Assembly: GCF_023015805.1 (NCBI RefSeq)
Contig: NZ_JALKBA010000002.1
Span: forward strand, 248,001 to 312,000
DNA from: Cellulophaga sp. F20128
Lineage (GTDB): Bacteria > Bacteroidota > Bacteroidia > Flavobacteriales > Flavobacteriaceae
Length of the DNA: 64,000 bases
Reading direction: 5' to 3'
The position numbers and the translations under genes are program-made. The notes under the pieces were generated by a model. That model was not told the DNA's origin and searched no databases. It saw only the letters and a list, made by a program, of their open reading frames with translations. This document shows positions 8,744 to 16,204 of this stretch, piece after piece. Numbering within the stretch: position 1 is the stretch's first letter; each line of letters begins with the position of its first letter.

Positions 8744-9802
8744 TTAATATTTGTAAACCACGGCATTGATGTTCATACCAGCGCCAACACTAGCAAAGAT
8801 AACAACATCTCCTTTTTCTACAGCCTGATTTTCTAATTTTCCTTTGGTTACCAAATCAAAAAGTGTTGGAACGGTAGCAACAGAACTATTTCCAAGCTTG
8901 TAAATTGTCATTGGCATAATGTCTTGAGGCATTGTTTTGTTGTAAAGTTTGTAGAATCTGCTCACAATGGCTTCGTCCATTTTTTCATTGGCTTGATGGA
9001 TGAATATTTTTTTAACATCCTCAATGTCAACTCCACTAGTATCTAAACATTCTTGCATAGCTTGTGGCACATTGGAAACGGCAAACTCATAAATTTTACG
9101 GCCAAGCATTTTTATATATCTAGTATCGTTTTGTTCATTTTTATTGTACGACTCTCCAAAGAACAGGTAATTGGCTTCTGTGTGTGCGTAGGTGGCAGAA
9201 TTGTGAGCAAGTATCTGGCCAGTTCTATTGGTTTCTTCTATGATACTAGCGCCGGCTCCATCTGAATATATCATAGAATCACGGTCGTAAGGATCTACAA
9301 CTCTCGATAAGGTTTCGGCACCTATAATCAGACATTTTTTAGCAAGTCCCGCCTTAATAAATGCGTAGCCTTGGATCATACCTTCAATCCAGCCTGGACA
9401 CCCAAATAAAATATCATAGGCAACACATTTGGGGTTCTGTATTTGCAATAAATGCTTCACCCGTGTGGCTAAACTAGGGAGGGTGTCTCCTTGGGTTTTG
9501 CCATGGGAAATATCTCCAAAATTATGTGCTACAATAATATAGTCTATAGATTCTTTATCAATGTTGGCGTCAGCAATTGCTCGCTCAGCAGCTAAAAAAG
9601 CCATATCGGATGTATTAATTTCCTTATTGGCATAGCGTCGTTCTGCAATTCCAGTAATTTTTTTAAATTTTTCTATTATAATCTCATTAGAATAGGCAAT
9701 AGGCGAACCATCTGTATTTAAAAAAGTATGATTTTCAAATTCAGTATTAGGTGTTGTAATGGTTGGTATGTAGCTACCTGTCCCTGTTATTCCAATTTTC
9801 AT
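8744..9802 (-). CDS. 3-oxoacyl-ACP synthase III family protein
   Basis: A thiolase-fold condensing enzyme of 352 residues, related to FabH. The full triad is visible: Cys135 in FGCPGW, His269 in IHQAN and Asn305 in GNSSVAT. The segment YSDGAGASIIE is also diagnostic. The Cys context (GCPGW) and the greater length differ from the housekeeping FabH, so a dedicated role in a secondary lipid or acyl product is more likely. It leads the operon with a methyltransferase and a GT2, and has its own promoter with a palindrome (see separate entries). Confidence 0.88.
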   Translation of the reverse strand: MKIGITGTGSYIPTITTPNTEFENHTFLNTDGSPIAYSNEIIIEKFKKITGIAERRYANKEINTSDMAFLAAERAIADANIDKESIDYIIVAHNFGDISHGKTQGDTLPSLATRVKHLLQIQNPKCVAYDILFGCPGWIEGMIQGYAFIKAGLAKKCLIIGAETLSRVVDPYDRDSMIYSDGAGASIIEETNRTGQILAHNSATYAHTEANYLFFGESYNKNEQNDTRYIKMLGRKIYEFAVSNVPQAMQECLDTSGVDIEDVKKIFIHQANEKMDEAIVSRFYKLYNKTMPQDIMPMTIYKLGNSSVATVPTLFDLVTKGKLENQAVEKGDVVIFASVGAGMNINAVVYKY

Positions 9803-9835
9803 AGTGTTGGTTTTGACTTAATTAATATGAAATTA

Positions 9836-9843
9836 CAAAACTA
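9836..9843 (-). promoter_or_regulatory. -7 box of the KAS III operon promoter
   Basis: The minus strand reads TAGTTTTG, matching TAnnTTTG, 33 bases before the KAS III start codon. A TTTG that could serve as the -33 element lies at 9869-9872, with a long 25-base spacer. The palindrome at 9854-9869 lies between the two. Confidence 0.45.
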
Positions 9844-9853
9844 TTTTTTTTAC

Positions 9854-9869
9854 GTTATGCGTGCATAAC
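9854..9869. promoter_or_regulatory. perfect palindrome, candidate operator
   Basis: GTTATGC-GT-GCATAAC is a perfect 7+7 inverted repeat with a 2-base centre. It sits between the presumed -33 and -7 elements of the KAS III operon, where a bound repressor (for example a TetR- or MarR-type dimer) would block transcription. No regulator gene lies beside it. The symmetry is seen directly; the regulatory role is inference. Confidence 0.5.
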
Positions 9870-9903
9870 AAACGGTATGATGTTCAATAAAAAAGTATTC
9901 AAT

Positions 9904-9935
9904 TAAAAAAGCCATTTAATTTTTCGTAAATGGCT
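9904..9935 (-). terminator. rho-independent terminator of gcvP
   Basis: On the minus strand AGCCATTTA (9935-9927) pairs with TAAATGGCT (9918-9910) as a perfect 9-bp stem with an 8-base loop, followed by a run of Ts. It lies 26 bases after the gcvP stop. Confidence 0.85.
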
Positions 9936-9960
9936 CTTAGGTCTAGTGATTGTTAGCCTT

Positions 9961-12807
9961 TTAGGCTTCCATATAGGCTTCAATAGGCGCACATGTGCAA
10001 ATTAAATTACGGTCGCCATAGGCTTCATCGACACGTCTAACAACGGGCCAAAACTTATTGTCAGCGATATAATCTAACGGAAACGCAGCTTTTTGCCTGC
10101 TGTATGGAAAATCCCATGTGTCGTTAGTCACCATATTTAATGTGTGTGGCGAATTCTTTAAAACATTGTTTGGGTTGTCTAAAGTAGCCTCATCAATTTC
10201 TTTTCTAATAGAAAGCATAGCATTACAAAAACGATCTAATTCCGCTAGGCTTTCACTTTCTGTAGGTTCTATCATTAAGGTTCCAGCTACAGGGAATGAA
10301 ACAGTTGGAGCATGAAAACCGTAATCCATTAAACGCTTGGCAATGTCAGTTACTTCAATACCGTTTTGTTTAAAAGGTCTGCAATCAATAATCATTTCAT
10401 GTGCTGCTCTACCTTTTTCGCCGGTATACAATACATCAAACTTACCACTTAGTCTATTTTTAATATAGTTGGCATTGAGAATTGCAATGGAAGTAGACTG
10501 TTTTAAACCAGCCTCGCCGAGCATTACAATATATCCGTAAGATATAATGCATACTAAAGAGCTCCCCCAAGGCGCAGAAGAAATAGCAGAAATTGCTTTT
10601 TCACCACCCGTTTTTATCACGGGGTTGCCTGGTAAGAAAGGTACCAATTGAGGAGCAACACAAATAGGGCCAACTCCTGGTCCACCACCACCATGTGGTA
10701 TAGCAAACGTTTTGTGTAGGTTGAGGTGACAAACATCGGCACCAATATTACCTGGATTGGTTAGGCCAACTTGTGCATTCATATTAGCCCCATCCATATA
10801 TACTTGTCCTCCATTGTCATGGATTAGTTTGGTGACTTCTTTTATGGAAGATTCAAAAACTCCATGAGTAGAAGGGTAGGTTACCATTAAGGCTGCTAAA
10901 TTAGCCTTGTGTAATTCTGCTTTTTCCTTTAAATCCGTTACATCTATATTCCCGTATTCATCCGTCTTTGTAACTACAACTTTCATTCCAGCCATTACAG
11001 CTGAAGCCGGATTGGTTCCGTGTGCAGAAGCCGGAATTAAGCAGATGTTTCGGTGTGCATCATTTCTAGATTCGTGGTATGCTCTAATTACCATAAGTCC
11101 AGCGTATTCACCTTGAGCACCAGAATTTGGTTGCAAGGATGTTGCTGAAAACCCTGTTATAACACTGAGGTAATCTTCTAATTTTTTTAATAAAATCTGA
11201 TATCCTTCGGCTTGATCTACAGGAACAAATGGGTGAATGTTTCCCCATTGCGCTGCGCTTAACGGTAGCATTTCTGATGCTGCATTCAATTTCATTGTGC
11301 AAGAGCCTAATGAAATCATAGAGTGATTTAAGGCCAAATCCTTACGCTCTAGTTTTTTGATATAACGCATTAATTCAGTCTCAGAATGATACGAATTAAA
11401 GACTTCGTTTTCTAAAAATGGCGTATTTCTTAGAAGTGACGTAGGGATTACATCTTCTGTAGCCTCTTTTAAAACTACTTCTTTATTACTTAGCTCTTGA
11501 AAACAAGACAGTATCGTTTTTAAGTCGTTATCAGAAGTCGCTTCGTTTATGGAGATAGAAATTGTTTGGTTATCTATATAATTGAAGTTAATTTCTTTGG
11601 CTTCGGCAATCGCTTTGAGAGTACTGGCCTCTGAAACTTCCACTTTAATAGTGTCAAAGAAGGCACTGTTTAATTGTTTGTATCCTAATTCCTTAACAGC
11701 TGTAGCTACTTTTTTAGCTGAATTATGCACCTTATTAGCGATATATTGCAAACCTTTTGGCCCGTGATATACAGCATACATACCCGCCATAACAGCTAAT
11801 AAAACTTGAGCAGTACAGATGTTGGAAGTTGCTTTGTCTCTTTTAATATGTTGTTCTCTGGTTTGAAGCGCCATACGCAAGGCAGTTCTGCCATCGGTAT
11901 CTTTAGTTACTCCAATAATTCTACCTGGAATATTTCTTTTATAAGCATCCTTTGTGGCAAAAAAGGCGGCATGTGGGCCTCCGTATCCTAATGGAATTCC
12001 AAAACGTTGGGTAGTACCAACAACTACATCTACCCCAAATTCTGCAGGAGCTTTAAGTTTTACTAAACTTAATATGTCTGCCGCTACAGCAACTTTGATT
12101 TCGTTTGCATTGCAATTTTCTACAAAGCTAGCATAATCGTATACCTGACCGTGTTTGCCTGGGTACTGCAATAAAGCACCGAAAAAATCGGTTGTAAAAG
12201 CAAATTCTTCGTGATTTCCAATGACAAGCTCTATGCCAATAGGAGTTGCTCGTGTTTGAAGTAAGGATAGTGTTTGTGGTAATATTTCATCAGAGACAAA
12301 AAATTTGAGCACATTCACTTTTTTTTGCGCTCTACTGCGTACCTCAAAGAGCATAGCCATAGCTTCCGCGGCTGCTGTACTTTCATCCAAAAGCGAAGCA
12401 TTTGCAAGTTCCATACCAGTGAGGTCACAAATCATGGTTTGAAAATTCAACAATGCCTCTAACCGACCTTGTGCAATTTCTGCTTGGTAAGGTGTGTAAG
12501 CGGTATACCAACCTGGATTTTCTAAAATATTCCTTTTGATAGGAGAAGGTAAAAGTCCTTCATGGTACCCTAAACCAATATAGGATTTATAAACTTTGTT
12601 TTTGTTCCCTAAGGCTTGAATATGCTCTAGGAATTCATTTTCACTTAAGGCTTCAGGAAGCTCTAAGTCTTTTTTTAGTCTAATGTCATCTGGGATGGTT
12701 TCATATATAAGTTGGTCCAAATTGTCAATTCCAACAGTTTTAAACATCTGCTGATAATTTCCTTCATTGATACCAATATGTCTTAGGGCAAACAAATCTG
12801 TTCTCAT
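9961..12807 (-). CDS. gcvP: glycine dehydrogenase (decarboxylating), P protein
   Basis: The 948-residue, single-chain P protein of the glycine cleavage system. It decarboxylates glycine with pyridoxal phosphate and passes the aminomethyl group to the lipoyl H protein. The PLP lysine is Lys699 in LNLHKTF, followed by the glycine-rich HGGGGPGVGP loop. The N-terminal half carries family stretches such as TPYQAEIAQGRLEALLNFQ, the C-terminal half SAAPWGS-like SSAPWGS. The length agrees with the fused form rather than the split P1/P2 form. gcvT and gcvH are not in the window. A terminator follows, and a TAnnTTTG box precedes the start. Confidence 0.97.
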   Translation of the reverse strand: MRTDLFALRHIGINEGNYQQMFKTVGIDNLDQLIYETIPDDIRLKKDLELPEALSENEFLEHIQALGNKNKVYKSYIGLGYHEGLLPSPIKRNILENPGWYTAYTPYQAEIAQGRLEALLNFQTMICDLTGMELANASLLDESTAAAEAMAMLFEVRSRAQKKVNVLKFFVSDEILPQTLSLLQTRATPIGIELVIGNHEEFAFTTDFFGALLQYPGKHGQVYDYASFVENCNANEIKVAVAADILSLVKLKAPAEFGVDVVVGTTQRFGIPLGYGGPHAAFFATKDAYKRNIPGRIIGVTKDTDGRTALRMALQTREQHIKRDKATSNICTAQVLLAVMAGMYAVYHGPKGLQYIANKVHNSAKKVATAVKELGYKQLNSAFFDTIKVEVSEASTLKAIAEAKEINFNYIDNQTISISINEATSDNDLKTILSCFQELSNKEVVLKEATEDVIPTSLLRNTPFLENEVFNSYHSETELMRYIKKLERKDLALNHSMISLGSCTMKLNAASEMLPLSAAQWGNIHPFVPVDQAEGYQILLKKLEDYLSVITGFSATSLQPNSGAQGEYAGLMVIRAYHESRNDAHRNICLIPASAHGTNPASAVMAGMKVVVTKTDEYGNIDVTDLKEKAELHKANLAALMVTYPSTHGVFESSIKEVTKLIHDNGGQVYMDGANMNAQVGLTNPGNIGADVCHLNLHKTFAIPHGGGGPGVGPICVAPQLVPFLPGNPVIKTGGEKAISAISSAPWGSSLVCIISYGYIVMLGEAGLKQSTSIAILNANYIKNRLSGKFDVLYTGEKGRAAHEMIIDCRPFKQNGIEVTDIAKRLMDYGFHAPTVSFPVAGTLMIEPTESESLAELDRFCNAMLSIRKEIDEATLDNPNNVLKNSPHTLNMVTNDTWDFPYSRQKAAFPLDYIADNKFWPVVRRVDEAYGDRNLICTCAPIEAYMEA

Positions 12808-12838
12808 ATTTTAGTGTATATTTTATAAAAAAGATGTG

Positions 12839-12873
12839 CAAAATTAATGATTATTTTTTTTAAAATTGACAAA
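12839..12873 (-). promoter_or_regulatory. candidate gcvP promoter
   Basis: On the minus strand TTTG (12873-12870) and TAATTTTG (12846-12839) are 23 bases apart, a fair match to the Bacteroidota pattern. The -7 box ends 31 bases before the gcvP start. The leader is too short to hold a glycine riboswitch. Confidence 0.4.
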
Positions 12874-12931
12874 TAACTAAGTACTTCGTCTAAAGTTTTG
12901 AACCGATTTTAAATGTTATAAACACTTTGGT

Positions 12932-12939
12932 TATATTTG
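12932..12939 (+). promoter_or_regulatory. -7 box only 4 bases before the UbiA-like start
   Basis: TATATTTG fits TAnnTTTG exactly and ends 4 bases before the ATG. If used, transcription would begin at or near the start codon and give a leaderless mRNA. No -33 element at standard spacing was found. Confidence 0.35.
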
Positions 12940-12943
12940 AACA

Positions 12944-13771
12944 ATGAAATTGATAAAGCGATTATTTAACTTTTATATAGATGCCAGCATACACGTTGCT
13001 TTATCCGTGTTTTGTTTGTTAGAGATAACGGCTTTACTTTTAAATGTATCTATTAACCAAAACTTAGCTTTCTTTATCTTTTTTGGGACTATTGCATGTT
13101 ATAATTTTATAAAATATGGGGTAGAAGCAAAGAAGTATGTATTGGTGGCAAATAAATACCACAAAAGCATACAGCTGGTAAGTGTTGTAGCCCTGATAAT
13201 CGCCGGATACTTTGCTTCTTTTTTGAATATTGAAGTGTGGTATGGTATTGCAGTGCTACTTGTTTTTATTGCATTTTATGCATTACCTGTATTGCCCAAT
13301 GCCAGAAATTTAAGAAGTTTTGGTGGACTTAAAATTTTTATGGTCGCCATAGTTTGGGCAGGTACTACAGTAATTTTACCTGTACTATCTTCTGATATGC
13401 ATGTGATTACATGGGATGTTTGGATTGAATCTTTTCAAAGGTTTATTATAGTGTTGGTGTTGTTGGTGCCCTTTGAAATTAGGGATTTGGCATTTGATGC
13501 ACCTGAATTACATACGCTGCCACAGAAATTTGGCGTTAGTAATACGAAAACTGTAGCGAGTTTGTGTGTTTTGGTTTTGTTCTTTTCTACCTTTTTAAAA
13601 GAAGAGGTTACAAAATTGGATAGTATTGCAAAAGGAATTTTGTTTTTGGCGCTTGGAGTGCTTATGTATTTCACAAGGAGAGTGCAATCCAAATACTTCG
13701 CTTCGTTTTGGATTGAAGCCATTCCAATATTTTGGTTGGGAATTGTTTATGTATTAGTAGCCCTTACTTAG
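12944..13771 (+). CDS. UbiA-like prenyltransferase-family membrane protein
   Basis: A 275-residue protein with about eight hydrophobic helices. The segment EIRDLAFDAPELHTLPQKFG (178-197) resembles the second Asp-rich motif of UbiA prenyltransferases (RDxxxD...TLPxxxG), and the loop NARNLRSFGGLK before a helix also fits. The first motif (NDxxDxxxD) is replaced by CYNFIKYGVEAKK (52-64) without any Asp. So the fold is probably UbiA-like, but prenyl-diphosphate binding through two Mg2+ sites is doubtful. It could be a divergent enzyme or a non-catalytic relative. Its 3' end overlaps the convergent anti-sigma gene by 8 bases. Confidence 0.6.
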   Translation: MKLIKRLFNFYIDASIHVALSVFCLLEITALLLNVSINQNLAFFIFFGTIACYNFIKYGVEAKKYVLVANKYHKSIQLVSVVALIIAGYFASFLNIEVWYGIAVLLVFIAFYALPVLPNARNLRSFGGLKIFMVAIVWAGTTVILPVLSSDMHVITWDVWIESFQRFIIVLVLLVPFEIRDLAFDAPELHTLPQKFGVSNTKTVASLCVLVLFFSTFLKEEVTKLDSIAKGILFLALGVLMYFTRRVQSKYFASFWIEAIPIFWLGIVYVLVALT

Positions 13772-13994
13772 AAACGTCTTCTAGCTTTTGTTTCATTTCT
13801 GATTTTTCTGATTCAGATAACGATTGTAGTTTTGCCTTTTCACAAAGTGATGTAAATTTTGTGTTTTTTTTAGAAAAACTAGGACAAGTTTTACAAATTA
13901 ATAAATGAATGTGAAGATTTATTTTCTCAAATAGTGAGGCTTCTTTGTACTGTACTTTGTTGCAGATTTTAGCTGCTTTTTCGCAAGAAATCAT
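13764..13994 (-). CDS. small zinc-finger anti-sigma-like protein
   Basis: A 76-residue cytoplasmic protein with no membrane segment, encoded one base after the ECF sigma gene. His30, Cys34 and Cys37 form the HxxxCxxC core of zinc-binding anti-sigma (zf-HC2/ZAS) domains; further cysteines are at 4, 11 and 51. The Lys/Glu-rich C-terminus is likely helical. By analogy with RsrA/ChrR-type regulators it probably binds and holds the sigma factor, perhaps in a thiol- or metal-dependent way. That sensing role is inference. Confidence 0.7.
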   Translation of the reverse strand: MISCEKAAKICNKVQYKEASLFEKINLHIHLLICKTCPSFSKKNTKFTSLCEKAKLQSLSESEKSEMKQKLEDVSK

Positions 13995-13995
13995 A

Positions 13996-14550
13996 TTAGA
14001 ACCAATTAGAGTTTAGGCATTCCATAAGACCCGTTCTGGCTCTATGGATGATAACCCATAAGTTAGACGGATTAATATCAAGTTCATTACAGATATCTTC
14101 TGTACTTATTCCTTGTATTGTTTTTTTTGTAAAAACTAACGCTTGTTTTTTTGGTAATTTGGAGATACAGTCTTGGATAGCTAACCCCAATTCTTCATTT
14201 TCTAAATCACTAGTGTCTAATAAGCTAAAGGGGTCTGCAACTTGTTCCTCTAACCAATCTCCTTCTGTGTCAGTAGTAGTATTGTAGGACATCCTAACTT
14301 CAGCTTTGCCCTTATTGGAATTTATTTTACGGTAATGATCAATTACCTTTCTTTTTAGAATCGCAATAAGCCAAGTGCGTTCAGCAGCGTCTCCCTTAAA
14401 ATTTTTTGCAGATTTTAATCCTGCAAAAAAAGTTTCTTGTACTAGGTCTTTAGCAATTTCAGAATCACTAACTCGTACTACAGCATAATTAAATAAATAA
14501 TCAGCGTAAGCATCTACCCATAAATCAGGATTAAGACTGTGCGTTTGCAT
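13996..14550 (-). CDS. ECF-type RNA polymerase sigma factor
   Basis: A sigma-70 family factor of about 184 residues. Region 2 is seen in DLVQETFFAGLKSAKNFKG followed by WLIAILKRKVIDHYRK, and region 4 in CISKLPKKQALVFTKKTIQG with a helix-turn-helix ending NPSNLWVIIHRARTGL. I start at the ATG giving MQTHSLNPDLW; an upstream TTG in frame lies inside the -7 box and would not be transcribed. The acidic linker between regions 2 and 4 is longer than usual. It is co-transcribed with the zinc-finger protein and diverges from the rhodanese lipoprotein gene. Confidence 0.9.
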   Translation of the reverse strand: MQTHSLNPDLWVDAYADYLFNYAVVRVSDSEIAKDLVQETFFAGLKSAKNFKGDAAERTWLIAILKRKVIDHYRKINSNKGKAEVRMSYNTTTDTEGDWLEEQVADPFSLLDTSDLENEELGLAIQDCISKLPKKQALVFTKKTIQGISTEDICNELDINPSNLWVIIHRARTGLMECLNSNWF

Positions 14551-14568
14551 TATTTTTAGTTGATGTGT

Positions 14569-14576
14569 CAAATGTA
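14569..14576 (-). promoter_or_regulatory. -7 box of the sigma/anti-sigma operon
   Basis: The minus strand reads TACATTTG (TAnnTTTG), ending 18 bases before the chosen ATG. It decides the start codon, because the only longer alternative (a TTG) would be within the box. No clear -33 TTTG. Confidence 0.5.
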
Positions 14577-14597
14577 GTAGATTTTAATTAAAATGTT

Positions 14598-14605
14598 TAG
14601 CTTTG
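14598..14605 (+). promoter_or_regulatory. -7 box of the rhodanese lipoprotein gene
   Basis: TAGCTTTG matches TAnnTTTG and ends 15 bases before the ATG at 14621. It overlaps an alternative TTG start, which it therefore rules out. It faces the sigma-factor promoter 21 bases away. Confidence 0.5.
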
Positions 14606-14620
14606 ATAAAAACAATCTGT

Positions 14621-14968
14621 ATGAAATCTTTTTCTTTTCTCGTATTTCTATTACTTCTAGTGGGCTGTGAACAAAGCAAAAAAATGCCTATCACTGATTT
14701 TTCGCAAAGCGATATAAAAAATGGAATTTTAATTGACGTGCGAACACCTGAGGAATATGGTATGGGGCATTTAGAAAGTGCTGTAAATGTAAATGTTCTC
14801 GATGATAGTTTTGCGAGCTATTTTGATGATATCTCTAAAAGTAAAACCCTTTACGTGTATTGTAAAAAAGGAGGGCGTAGCGCAAAAGCAGCCAAAAGTT
14901 TAGAGGAAATGGGTTTTACTGTTGTTGATTTATTGGGAGGCTATGATGCATTGCACCCAGATGAATAG
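14621..14968 (+). CDS. rhodanese-domain lipoprotein
   Basis: A 115-residue protein with a lipoprotein signal peptide: MKSFSFLVFLLLLVGC, lipobox Cys16. The rest is one rhodanese domain with LIDVRTPEEY near residue 40 and the active-site loop CKKGGRS starting at Cys81, so a persulfide-forming cysteine is present. The lipid anchor places it in the periplasm or outer-membrane inner leaflet. It is divergent from the sigma/anti-sigma pair, with promoters 21 bases apart, and could be part of the same thiol-related response; that link is inference. Confidence 0.85.
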   Translation: MKSFSFLVFLLLLVGCEQSKKMPITDFSQSDIKNGILIDVRTPEEYGMGHLESAVNVNVLDDSFASYFDDISKSKTLYVYCKKGGRSAKAAKSLEEMGFTVVDLLGGYDALHPDE

Positions 14969-14970
14969 GA

Positions 14971-15858
14971 TTATTTTAATAAATTTTCTAAAGCAGACTC
15001 TAGGGTGTTGTAGGTAAAACCAAAACCATTTTCTATCAACTTACTAGGGTAAACATCCATACTGTTCAATATGAGATCTGGTTCGGTATCAATAATATAA
15101 GCACCTATTGCTAACATCCAAGAATAAGAAGGTAATCCAAAAGGGATCTTTAGAGTTTTACGTATGCTGGCCATTAACGTGGAATTGGAAACAGCGTCTG
15201 GACTTGCCACAATAACGGTGTCTTTAATTGCCTTTTGATGTAGGACAAAGTTTGTGATTGCAACAAAGTCATCAGCGTGTACCCAACTTACCATCTGTTG
15301 GCCGCTTCCCTGTTTGCCTCCAAGGCCAAATTTTGTTATTTTTTTAAGGGGAAGTAAGGCTCCACCTTCCTTGCCAAAAACCAAGGAGATGCGTAACGCA
15401 ACTTTACGAACATTTGGGTTTTCAATAGAAAAAAATGCCTTTTCCCATTCTTGCCCAACATAGAGCATGAAATCATCTCCATTTCCTTCTTTATTAGTGT
15501 GAGATAGGGCAGCGGTAGATGCGTTTAGCCATACCTTAGGTTTGTTTTCTACGCTATTTATGGCATTCGCCAATGCTAAGGTAGAATCTATTCGTGAGTT
15601 TAAAATAAGCGCCTTGTTTTTTTCTGTAAAACGGCAATCGACAGACTTTCCTGTTAAATTTATCAGTGCGTTTGCATTGTTGAGTTGTGTAACCCAATCG
15701 CCACTATTTTTAGCATCCCAATGAACATAAGTTATAGGGCCATTTTGTCTTGTAGCACCTCTTGTTAACACAATGATTTCTTGGTATTTGTCTTTGTAGA
15801 AATCCAATACCTTATTTCCTAGAAACCCGGTGCCACCTGCAATTACTAATTTACTCAT
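14971..15858 (-). CDS. TIGR01777 family NAD-dependent epimerase-like protein
   Basis: A 295-residue extended SDR protein. The Rossmann loop is GGTGFLG (8-14), and the YfcH/TIGR01777 signatures are seen in INLTGKSVDCRF, ALRISLVFGKEGGALLPL and VSWVHADDF. The C-terminal 45 residues fit the DUF1731 extension. The reaction is unknown for this family. It is convergent with the rhodanese gene (stops 3 bases apart) and has a 346-base empty region upstream. Confidence 0.85.
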   Translation of the reverse strand: MSKLVIAGGTGFLGNKVLDFYKDKYQEIIVLTRGATRQNGPITYVHWDAKNSGDWVTQLNNANALINLTGKSVDCRFTEKNKALILNSRIDSTLALANAINSVENKPKVWLNASTAALSHTNKEGNGDDFMLYVGQEWEKAFFSIENPNVRKVALRISLVFGKEGGALLPLKKITKFGLGGKQGSGQQMVSWVHADDFVAITNFVLHQKAIKDTVIVASPDAVSNSTLMASIRKTLKIPFGLPSYSWMLAIGAYIIDTEPDLILNSMDVYPSKLIENGFGFTYNTLESALENLLK

Positions 15859-16204
15859 AGTCTTAACGGTTAAAATAAATGATAAAATAGAACTTAAATA
15901 GATCTAATTACTGAGAATAGAATGTGATAATCCTGTAAATAAAGTACCCTGAAGTTATTTTAATTTCAATGTGTTTTTGTTTCTATTTATAGGTTAAAGT
16001 TACACAAAGTAATCTCAATTTTAATAGGATGTAGTTAAAAAAATGATATGAATCACAAACATTTTAATGGTGTATGTACGCCAAAGACCTTAATTTGTAT
16101 TATTGAAAATAGGGGGTGTTAAAACCGAGTAAAAGAGTAGTCTTCCTTTAGGGCTGATAATATAAAAATGGTTTTCAAAAAACAGTCTAGTAATGCAATT
16201 GTTT
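15859..16204. other. intergenic region without recognised gene
   Basis: About 346 bases between the 3' end of the monooxygenase gene and the 5' end of the TIGR01777 gene. No ORF, tRNA or strong terminator was found. A short imperfect palindrome GGTGTATGTACGCC lies near 16069-16082, of unknown meaning. Confidence 0.4.

Noticed and set aside
12808-12943. Glycine riboswitch before gcvP
   Set aside because: Only about 30 bases lie between the presumed start of transcription and the ATG; no room for the aptamer.
14551-14571. TTG start extending the sigma factor
   Set aside because: The TTG is part of the -7 box TACATTTG, so it would not be in the transcript.
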